9,238 nt of DNA, taken from contig CANQKU010000040.1 in the NCBI GenBank assembly GCA_947624535.1, positions 1 through 9,238 of the forward strand. Direction: 5' to 3'. The notes below the pieces were generated by a model that saw only the letters and a program-made list of their open reading frames with translations, did no database searches and was not told the DNA's origin. Below are positions 1-5,876 of this stretch, one piece after another. The stretch's first letter is position 1; each line of letters opens with the position of its first letter. The stretch comes from an uncultured Bacilli bacterium (GTDB taxonomy: Bacteria > Bacillota_I > Bacilli_A > RF39 > UBA660). A program made the position numbers and the translations under genes.

Positions 1-2421
1 CATAATGAAAATAAAATTTTAGATAGTGTAACTTCTACTAATAGCTCTGAAGGAAAAAGTGCTTCAATTACATGGAGTATTTTAAAGAATAAATACACTT
101 CTACTATTTATGATTACACTTCATTATCTGTTGATGCTGTAACTGGAGTGTTTAGTTATAGCGGATATAGTTATAATTCTCCTGCTAATATTGTTAAAGT
201 TACTGTTGAATATGACGGAGTGACATACTATGCTACAATTCCGTTGATAACGGTTAGAATTGCAAATAGTAATTATAGAGTAACTTTGAAAGATAATACT
301 GGATTTATGTATGCAATTTATACTTCCGATGGGCAAGATCCTCAATATGATAATGTAAATCCTTTCGAGTTAATTGTTACTCAAAATATCGGTTCAAATC
401 AATGGGAAGATATTACCAAGAAAACTACTTCTCAATATGCTGTAACTTATAGCTGGAGCTATTTAGGACAAATTTATAATAGTGGTTGGACGAGGAGTAT
501 TAATTTAGCAGATAAATATGGAGAGAACCCCGCTGCTTATCAAAGAGCGACAAAACCCCTTGATAGTTATGATGGATTATGTGTTACTAATGCACTTGAA
601 GCAATTATTTATAAGAGTGGATCTGAAATAGCTAGAATTCATATTCCTATTCATTTATATTTGAATAGATTTGGTCATTCTGAAATAAATGGTTGGGATG
701 GTAATAGTGTTTCTATTGATGAGCAAGGTGGAGTTATCTTATCCCCGCAAGTAGGTGCGGGGATAAGAGATAGCAATAATCGTTTTACCGGTGCGATAAT
801 GGGTAAAGTTAAAGAAGCTGGTAAAACAAATGTTGAAGTTGGATTATTTGGATATAATGCTGGTGAAAGAACTTTTAAATTGAGCGCAAAAGATGGTTCT
901 GCTATGTTTGGTAAAAATAATGGCGGACAAATTTTAATTGATCCTAGTCAAAATAAAGCATTGCTATATAGTCATAATTTTTGGAGAAGTTATAATGATG
1001 AAGGGCTTCCTACAAGTTATGGGACTAGTAATCAAAATGGCGCGGGAATGTTAATTGACTTATCTGAACCATCTATTAAATGGGGCAATGGCAACTTTTC
1101 TGTTGATAGTTCTGGATATATGATTGCAAAAGGTGGTGGCAAAATTGCTGGTTGGAATTTAACTGCCACTGAATTGTATAGCGGAAGTAGTTATAGTGGT
1201 CGACAAATTACTTTAGATTCTTCTAATAATAAGATTTATTCTGGGACTAAAAGTTCAAATTCTTCTACTTCTAATGGATTTTATTTAGATCCTAATTATT
1301 TAGTGTTGGGGAGTAAATTTAAAGCATATTCAGATGGACGTGTAGAAATAGGAAATGGAGCTGCCGCGAATAATTCTAGTAAGAGATGGACTATTAATGC
1401 TGATGGTACAAATACTTATATTAAATATGGTACTAAAGGATCTGGAGGCAGTGTTTATCTAGGCACTGATGGATTTTCTATTGGTAGCAGATTTAATATT
1501 GATGCTAGTGATTCTGGTAATGTAGAAATTAAAAGTGGAAGTAGTACGATTCTTAATGGAACTGGATATAGTGAATTTTATTTAAGTAAGAGCGGAATTA
1601 GAATAGGAAATGCTTTTAGAGTAGACGCTTCTAATTCTAAAATGGAAATTGGTAGATTAAGTGGTAATTATAAGTGGACTGTAAATGCGGATAGTTATAG
1701 GGCATATATCTCTTATGGTGGAGATACTCAATTTTATGATGTTAATTCTAGTTATGGTGGTTCATCTAAAGTTTATTTAGGCACTGATGGAATTAGTTTA
1801 GGAAAAAGGTTTAGTGTAGATTCTTCTGGAAATTTAAAAGCTAAAAATGTTGACATATCAGGATCATTGCATGTAAATAATGGTGGATCAATAGCTAATT
1901 TTGACATTTTAGAGGATAGAATTTTAGGTAGGGATGCTGGGACAGGAAGATATGTGGTTATTCGTAATGGAAGTACTAATACACAAGTTGCTTTTGCTGC
2001 AGGAGGGACAGATAGAAATACTTATACAAAATATCCATTTAGAGTAACTATGGCAGGAAAATTATATGCAACAGGAGCTACTTTTGATGGAGATACAACT
2101 ATAGAAGGAACTTTGTCTTCAACTACTACTCAATCTACAGGTTATCGAAGAAAGGTCTCCATCGCAGATGGGCAAATTAATCTTTATGATAATAATACCA
2201 AAGTTGGTAGTTTATCGGCTAGTACTTCAAATATTTTGACACTAGAAACTACTGGAAGTAGAACTATAGAAATTAGTGCTAATAATATTCATTTAAATAC
2301 CACTCATCTTTCCGTGGAAAGGAATGGAGTTGTGTATGGTGATAATGGAATTACAAAAACTGTTACTGTTGGAAAAAAACAATTGCAATTTGTAAATGGA
2401 ATTTGTATATATGTTGGTTAG
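1..2421 (+). CDS. Large phage tail fibre / tail-tip protein, C-terminal part (5' truncated by the window edge)
   Basis: The frame is open from base 1 to a TAG stop at 2419-2421, giving 806 residues. A GTG at 148 is in frame but has no ribosome-binding site, and coding continues upstream of it, so the gene begins outside the window. Residues 1-75 look like an Ig-like beta-sandwich (alternating V/Y strands). A second region at about 75-230 ends at the motif NGWDG (230-234) followed by VGAG (251-254). A stretch at about 281-326 (FGYNAGERTF...) is followed by Gly/Ser/Thr/Asn-rich beta repeats (about 359-615). The C-terminus is compact and ends in KQLQFVNGICIYVG. From recall of the family, this layout is typical of large fibre or host-specificity proteins of gut Bacillota phages that contact the cell surface. 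No catalytic motif, signal peptide or membrane segment is visible. It is first in the visible operon and is followed 14 bases later by a small gene. The fibre role is well supported; the exact receptor function is unknown. Confidence 0.8.
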   Translation, partial: HNENKILDSVTSTNSSEGKSASITWSILKNKYTSTIYDYTSLSVDAVTGVFSYSGYSYNSPANIVKVTVEYDGVTYYATIPLITVRIANSNYRVTLKDNTGFMYAIYTSDGQDPQYDNVNPFELIVTQNIGSNQWEDITKKTTSQYAVTYSWSYLGQIYNSGWTRSINLADKYGENPAAYQRATKPLDSYDGLCVTNALEAIIYKSGSEIARIHIPIHLYLNRFGHSEINGWDGNSVSIDEQGGVILSPQVGAGIRDSNNRFTGAIMGKVKEAGKTNVEVGLFGYNAGERTFKLSAKDGSAMFGKNNGGQILIDPSQNKALLYSHNFWRSYNDEGLPTSYGTSNQNGAGMLIDLSEPSIKWGNGNFSVDSSGYMIAKGGGKIAGWNLTATELYSGSSYSGRQITLDSSNNKIYSGTKSSNSSTSNGFYLDPNYLVLGSKFKAYSDGRVEIGNGAAANNSSKRWTINADGTNTYIKYGTKGSGGSVYLGTDGFSIGSRFNIDASDSGNVEIKSGSSTILNGTGYSEFYLSKSGIRIGNAFRVDASNSKMEIGRLSGNYKWTVNADSYRAYISYGGDTQFYDVNSSYGGSSKVYLGTDGISLGKRFSVDSSGNLKAKNVDISGSLHVNNGGSIANFDILEDRILGRDAGTGRYVVIRNGSTNTQVAFAAGGTDRNTYTKYPFRVTMAGKLYATGATFDGDTTIEGTLSSTTTQSTGYRRKVSIADGQINLYDNNTKVGSLSASTSNILTLETTGSRTIEISANNIHLNTTHLSVERNGVVYGDNGITKTVTVGKKQLQFVNGICIYVG
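737..768 (+). other. Perfect 13-bp GC-rich hairpin inside the fibre gene
   Basis: The arms TCTTATCCCCGCA (737-749) and TGCGGGGATAAGA (756-768) are exact inverted complements around a 6-base loop, AGTAGG. The hairpin covers codons for ILSPQVGAGIR. It uses TCC, CCG, GCG and GGG, which are uncommon in the surrounding AT-rich coding sequence. No T-run follows at once (GATAGCAATAATC), so it does not look like an intrinsic terminator. Its role is unknown: it could be an mRNA processing or stability element, or chance within a conserved protein motif. Confidence 0.6.
1279..1830 (+). repeat. Intragenic tandem beta-repeats of the fibre shaft
   Basis: Two long imperfect units (1279-1575 and from 1576) each contain a (F/V)YL...G..(L/I)G..F..D motif, a W-T-(I/V)-N-A-D motif (codons from 1387 and from 1675), and a second VYLGTDG motif. 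The short motif therefore occurs four times, starting at 1279, 1453, 1576 and 1771: FYLDPNYLVLGSKF, VYLGTDGFSIGSRF, FYLSKSGIRIGNAF and VYLGTDGISLGKRF. The second unit is about seven codons longer between its two motifs. Such repeats are expected to form a trimeric beta-rich shaft; that structure is inferred. Confidence 0.75.
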
Positions 2422-2424
2422 CTG

Positions 2425-2431
2425 AAAGGAG
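2425..2431 (+). promoter_or_regulatory. Ribosome-binding site fixing the start of the 89-residue gene
   Basis: AAAGGAG lies four bases before the ATG at 2436. It rules out the in-frame TTG at 2403, which lies inside the fibre gene and has no comparable site. The site begins three bases after the fibre stop codon, which suggests coupled translation. Confidence 0.75.
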
Positions 2432-2435
2432 TATT

Positions 2436-2705
2436 ATGGAAGAAAAACAAGAAAAATTTTATTATAGTTTAGAGATTGATGAAGTAATAAGAAAAATAGA
2501 AAATATTATTAATAATACTAATTTACCATATAGTATATTATCATTAATAATTAATAATTTTTCTAAAGAAATTTTTTTATATGCAGAAAAAGAAAAGGAA
2601 AGAGATTGGAAACAACAACAACGAGATTTAAAACAACAAGAGAATGAAAATAATAATGCTTCTACTTTTAATGAAGAACAAAATTCTTCTGAAAAAAACA
2701 ATTAA
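2436..2705 (+). CDS. Small charged, Gln/Asn-rich phage protein of unknown function
   Basis: This gene encodes 89 residues from ATG 2436 to TAA 2703-2705. I do not recognise the family. The N-terminal half (about residues 10-50) is a predicted helical region of alternating charge and hydrophobicity (VIRKIENIINNT, then ILSLIINNFSKEIFLYAEKEKE). The C-terminal 40 residues are highly polar, rich in K, E, Q and N, and probably disordered or coiled coil. There is no signal peptide or clear transmembrane helix, although ILSLIINNF is hydrophobic over a short stretch. Its position, 14 bases after a fibre gene and just before a membrane protein, is one where phages often carry small tail-accessory or lysis-accessory proteins. 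A fibre assembly factor or lysis accessory are both possible, and neither is shown by the sequence. Codon use matches its neighbours. Confidence 0.7.
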   Translation: MEEKQEKFYYSLEIDEVIRKIENIINNTNLPYSILSLIINNFSKEIFLYAEKEKERDWKQQQRDLKQQENENNNASTFNEEQNSSEKNN

Positions 2706-2718
2706 TTTTGGTCAAAAA

Positions 2719-2772
2719 TCTTTTATTCACTTTTGCTATTTTTAAAATAAAATAGCAAAAGTGAATGGGAGG
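2719..2772 (+). promoter_or_regulatory. Long intergenic hairpin that can sequester the Shine-Dalgarno of the holin-like gene
   Basis: The arms at 2725-2742 and 2749-2766 form 18 consecutive Watson-Crick pairs around the loop TAAAAT (2743-2748). Pairing continues without a bulge: TCTTTT (2719-2724) can pair with GGGAGG (2767-2772) using two Watson-Crick pairs and four G-T wobbles. GGGAGG is the only good ribosome-binding site for the ATG at 2782. There is no T-run after the right arm, so this is not a normal intrinsic terminator for the + strand. Likely roles, inferred, are translational control of the downstream gene or an RNase III cleavage site. No folding energy was calculated. Confidence 0.65.
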
Positions 2773-2781
2773 ACTCAATTA

Positions 2782-3282
2782 ATGCTAGAATTACTAACTC
2801 AATTTTCAATGATTGATATAATTACAATTATAGTAGCTTTAGCGGTAAGTGTAAGAAGTGTTATTGCTTTTTGGGATTTCGCTGTAGATAGATTAAGAAG
2901 AATTTTTAATAAAGAATCTACAATTGAAAAAGAAAAAGCAAAAGTACAAGAGAGATTACAAGAGAATTATGATAACTTAAAAAAAGTATCTGCTAATCAA
3001 GAAAAATTAGAGAATCAACTATCTGATTTAGGAGATAAAATTAATTTATTAATTGAATCTGATAAAGATGATATTAAATCATTCTTAACTAGAGAACATC
3101 ATTATTTTTGTTATCAAAAGAAATGGATTGATGATTATAGTTTAGAATGCTGTGAAAAAAGATACCAACATTACGCAGAAGAAGGCGGAAATTCTTTTAT
3201 TGAAGGTTTTATGAATGATTTAAGAGCATTGCCTAAACAACCACCTTCTGTTAATGATAATGATATAAATGTAAATAGATAG
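2782..3282 (+). CDS. Membrane-anchored coiled-coil phage protein, holin-like
   Basis: This gene encodes 166 residues. The ATG at 2782 is preferred because GGGAGG (2767-2772) precedes it by nine bases. The in-frame GTG at 2761 lies inside a hairpin arm and has no ribosome-binding site. Residues about 9-31 form one hydrophobic segment (IDIITIIVALAVSV, then R25, then VIAFW). A basic patch follows (RLRRIF, 37-42), then a charged coiled coil (about 43-90). A conserved-looking soluble C-terminal region contains HHYFCYQ (106-112), WIDDYSL (115-121), EEGGNSF and LRALPKQ. I recall this combination from phage proteins of Clostridia that are often annotated as holin-like, but pore formation is not shown by sequence. 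The single membrane segment and long cytoplasmic or external coiled coil would also fit a tail-associated or membrane-tethering protein. No endolysin gene is adjacent within the window, which weakens the lysis-cassette reading. Translation may be controlled by the upstream hairpin. Confidence 0.7.
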   Translation: MLELLTQFSMIDIITIIVALAVSVRSVIAFWDFAVDRLRRIFNKESTIEKEKAKVQERLQENYDNLKKVSANQEKLENQLSDLGDKINLLIESDKDDIKSFLTREHHYFCYQKKWIDDYSLECCEKRYQHYAEEGGNSFIEGFMNDLRALPKQPPSVNDNDINVNR

Positions 3283-3310
3283 ATGTATAAGAGAGAAAAG
3301 GAGTTTTATC

Positions 3311-5875
3311 ATGCCGGGGATTATAAATAATTTATATCCGCCAATTATTAACACGTGGATGCCAGCTTTTGTACGAACTGCCGCGTGTAAAGTATATTTT
3401 TCTCTTTCTAATTATAATAGCATTGATGATATAAGAAATGCTCAAGTAATAGTGAGTAATCAAAGTACTAATTTATCAGTATTAAATACAGATCAATATC
3501 CTGCTGGAATTAAAATTACTAATATCAATATTGATAATAGTATTCAAGGGAATAATAAATATTATATTATAATTTCTCCAAGTGATTTGGATGGAGGCTT
3601 TGAATTAAATCAATTTTATAAAGTTCAGATTCGTTTTACAAGTATTGATGCTGATGTATTATCTGATTCAAAAAAAATAGCTCCATGGTTAGTTAATAAT
3701 CAACAATATTTTTCTGAATGGTCTACTGTTTGTATAATAAAAGGTATTGAACAACCTTTAATTTATATAAAAGGTTTTGAAAGTGATGAACAAGTTACTT
3801 TTACTTCTGATACGATACATTTTGTAGGAAAAATGTATTACAATACTAATGCTGAATTGGAAAAAGAGTATTTAAAATCATATGAAATTAATATTTATAA
3901 TGATTTGAATGATGAATTAATATATAATAGTGGAATTATTTATACAGAATTATATAATCCTAATGAAATTAATTATACTTTTCCATATTTATTTGAAGAT
4001 GGTATACTATATAGGGCAGTTATTACTTATACAACAAATAACGAGTTTCAGGATAGTGTGTCATATAAGTTTAATATTATTATTACATCAATAGATACAT
4101 TTGATGCTATAATAGAAGCTACTACAGATGAAGAATATGGAAGAATAAAAATAACTGTTTCTTCTTTATCAGAAACTTATTTAGGTAATTTAGCTATAAG
4201 ACGTGCTTCTAATAAGAGTAATTTTAAAATATGGGAAGATGTTCAAATTTTATTAGTTTTAGATAGTCAAAAATTAGATGTATCTTGGTATGATTATACT
4301 GTTGAAAGTGGCACTTTATATAAATATGCTGCTCAAAAAATTAATATTCATGAAGAACGAGGAGCTACAATTCAAACTTCTAATCCAATAATGGTAGTTT
4401 TTGATGACATATTTTTAACTCAAAATGATTTACAATTAAGAGTTAAATATAATCCATCTATTTCTTCATTCAAACATACATTATCTGAATCAATAATAGA
4501 GACAATTGGATCTAAATATCCTTTTTTTAAAAGAAATGGTAATGTTAATTATAGACAATTTCCTATATCTGGATTAATTACTCATTTTTGCGATGATAAA
4601 GGAATATTTTTGAACAAAGATAATATTTATTTAGATTCAAAAAAATATTATGATAGTTTCAATGAAGAAAATAATATAGATGAGTATCAAGATTATATAT
4701 ATGAAAGAGAATTTAGAGAAAAGATAATAGATTTTCTTTATCAAGATAACGTAAAATTATTTAGATCTACTACTGAAGGTAATATTTTAATAAAATTAAT
4801 GGATGTATCTTTTACTCCTAATGAGACATTAGGAAGAATGATATACACTTTTAACGCTAATGCTTATGAGATAGATGAATGTTCTATAGATAATTATTGT
4901 AAATATAATATTTTAAATGTTGGGATGTTTAATCCATATGTTGAATTAACTTTTGATAAGTTAGGGCAAAAATCAGGGCCATTTGATGCTTCTCAAAATA
5001 TAGTTACTTTAATTCAAAAAGATGCGAAAGATAATCAAACTCAAAAATATATTGATACAATTCAACATTTAAATTGGATTAGATTATCTTTTGAAGATGA
5101 CCCATATCCGGTGAGGATTTTACCAAATGGAAATATGGAGCCAGTATTAAGTGGAGTTCCAGGAAGTAATTGTTTACTTGGATATATAGTTTATATTAAT
5201 AACAATCCTATTTTTGTTAATAGAAAAGGATATTATGAACTTATTGATGATGATTTAGTGGTTACATCATTATATTTTCCTGTAAAAACTAACGTCTTAG
5301 TTGACTATATCGCTCAAGTTGAAAGACGAGAGAGTGAAAATAGCACAACAGGTAGAATATCTTCCGTTATGAAAGTTGGTCAAATTTATGGAGTGTTTGA
5401 TTTAGAGGATTCAATATCTCAACAACTTTATTTGAAATATCATCAAACAGGAAGTGAATCTTACCAAAATTTATTAGCTATTGATAAAATATCAATAGAA
5501 GCATTACCAGGAACAGTAATTTATATAAAAGATTCATATGATGAAGTATATGATAGGCATGTTATCGGGGAAACAAGTAGATTAACTTTATATAAAGATG
5601 ATGCTGTTTTTATGGATTTTTATTTTAAAGGAATACATTTAGTTAAATCTTTAGATAATTCTCCTAGAACTTTTGAATATTTTGATACAAAAGTTTCTGT
5701 GCAAAGTGAAGATGAAATAAAAAATATTATAAATAATGGAGTTTATTCAATAAGCGGAGAACGAAAAATTTGTTATAATGGAGAATGGTATATTTTTAAT
5801 GAAAATGATGATGTTGAATGCTCAGTAGAAGCTATGATAGATTATGAATATGAATTATTAAAAGGAGAGTATTAA
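3311..5875 (+). CDS. Baseplate / tail-tip structural protein (854 residues)
   Basis: The start ATG 3311 has AAAAGGAG (3296-3303) seven bases upstream, and the gene ends at TAA 5873-5875. The N-terminus begins MPGIINNLYPP. Residues about 20-150 and about 150-360 look like beta-sandwich domains; the second includes fibronectin-III-like phrases such as WYDYTVESGTLYKYA. Residues about 365-525 form the most distinctive part: DDIFLTQ (from 365), then NPSISSFKHTLSE, then SKYPFFKRNGN, then VKLFRSTTEGN (from 481) leading to TLGRMIYTFNANAYEIDE. This resembles the end region of distal-tail or baseplate proteins seen in gut Bacillota phages (recalled family knowledge, not a database result). Near residues 732-761 is a small module shared with two downstream genes. 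No enzymatic motif is seen. It is separated by one base from the hub gene, so the two are probably made together and assembled in the same baseplate. Confidence 0.7.
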   Translation: MPGIINNLYPPIINTWMPAFVRTAACKVYFSLSNYNSIDDIRNAQVIVSNQSTNLSVLNTDQYPAGIKITNINIDNSIQGNNKYYIIISPSDLDGGFELNQFYKVQIRFTSIDADVLSDSKKIAPWLVNNQQYFSEWSTVCIIKGIEQPLIYIKGFESDEQVTFTSDTIHFVGKMYYNTNAELEKEYLKSYEINIYNDLNDELIYNSGIIYTELYNPNEINYTFPYLFEDGILYRAVITYTTNNEFQDSVSYKFNIIITSIDTFDAIIEATTDEEYGRIKITVSSLSETYLGNLAIRRASNKSNFKIWEDVQILLVLDSQKLDVSWYDYTVESGTLYKYAAQKINIHEERGATIQTSNPIMVVFDDIFLTQNDLQLRVKYNPSISSFKHTLSESIIETIGSKYPFFKRNGNVNYRQFPISGLITHFCDDKGIFLNKDNIYLDSKKYYDSFNEENNIDEYQDYIYEREFREKIIDFLYQDNVKLFRSTTEGNILIKLMDVSFTPNETLGRMIYTFNANAYEIDECSIDNYCKYNILNVGMFNPYVELTFDKLGQKSGPFDASQNIVTLIQKDAKDNQTQKYIDTIQHLNWIRLSFEDDPYPVRILPNGNMEPVLSGVPGSNCLLGYIVYINNNPIFVNRKGYYELIDDDLVVTSLYFPVKTNVLVDYIAQVERRESENSTTGRISSVMKVGQIYGVFDLEDSISQQLYLKYHQTGSESYQNLLAIDKISIEALPGTVIYIKDSYDEVYDRHVIGETSRLTLYKDDAVFMDFYFKGIHLVKSLDNSPRTFEYFDTKVSVQSEDEIKNIINNGVYSISGERKICYNGEWYIFNENDDVECSVEAMIDYEYELLKGEY
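5504..5593 (+). repeat. Copy 1 (divergent) of the shared PG...(L/I)G.T module
   Basis: Residues 732-761 of the baseplate protein contain LPGTVIYI, a longer loop, then VIGETSRLTLY. This matches in order the PGLMFTI ... LGKTGIYELY pattern in the gene at 7911-8609, with about six extra residues in the loop. The relationship is weaker than that between the other two copies and is inferred. Confidence 0.45.
5861..5868 (+). promoter_or_regulatory. Ribosome-binding site of the hub gene, inside the preceding gene
   Basis: AAAGGAGA lies within the last codons of the baseplate gene, eight bases before ATG 5877. Stop (5873-5875) and start are separated by a single base, a layout that favours translational coupling. 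Confidence 0.75.
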
Positions 5876-5876
5876 A

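Noticed and set aside
124..345. Minus-strand open frame of 73 codons opposite the fibre gene
   Set aside because: It lies entirely within the convincing + strand fibre coding sequence, has a low-complexity Ser/Ile/Asn composition expected from an antisense shadow, and no gene runs on the minus strand elsewhere.
2332..2421. Internal GTG start at 2332 producing a separate C-terminal fibre peptide
   Set aside because: AAAGGA precedes the in-frame GTG at a plausible distance, but the product would be only about 29 residues. Such purine-rich strings are frequent in this composition.
2462..2701. Minus-strand open frame of 79 codons opposite the 89-residue gene
   Set aside because: Its Phe/Ser/Cys-rich protein is what antisense of a Lys/Gln/Glu-rich gene gives. 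The + strand gene has a clear ribosome-binding site and fits the operon.
2700..2760. Sigma-70 type promoter in the intergenic gap
   Set aside because: TAAAAT (2743-2748) resembles a -10 box, but it is the hairpin loop and no good -35 lies at the right distance. In DNA this AT-rich such matches are uninformative.
2725..2766. Intrinsic transcription terminator
   Set aside because: The stem is strong, but no T-run follows on the + strand; GGGAGGACTC follows instead. On the minus strand the T-run is displaced and there is no minus-strand gene to terminate.
3283..3330. 15-codon mini-ORF (ATG 3283) overlapping the baseplate gene start
   Set aside because: There is no ribosome-binding site before it, and the sequence is explained by the Shine-Dalgarno and start of the 854-residue gene.
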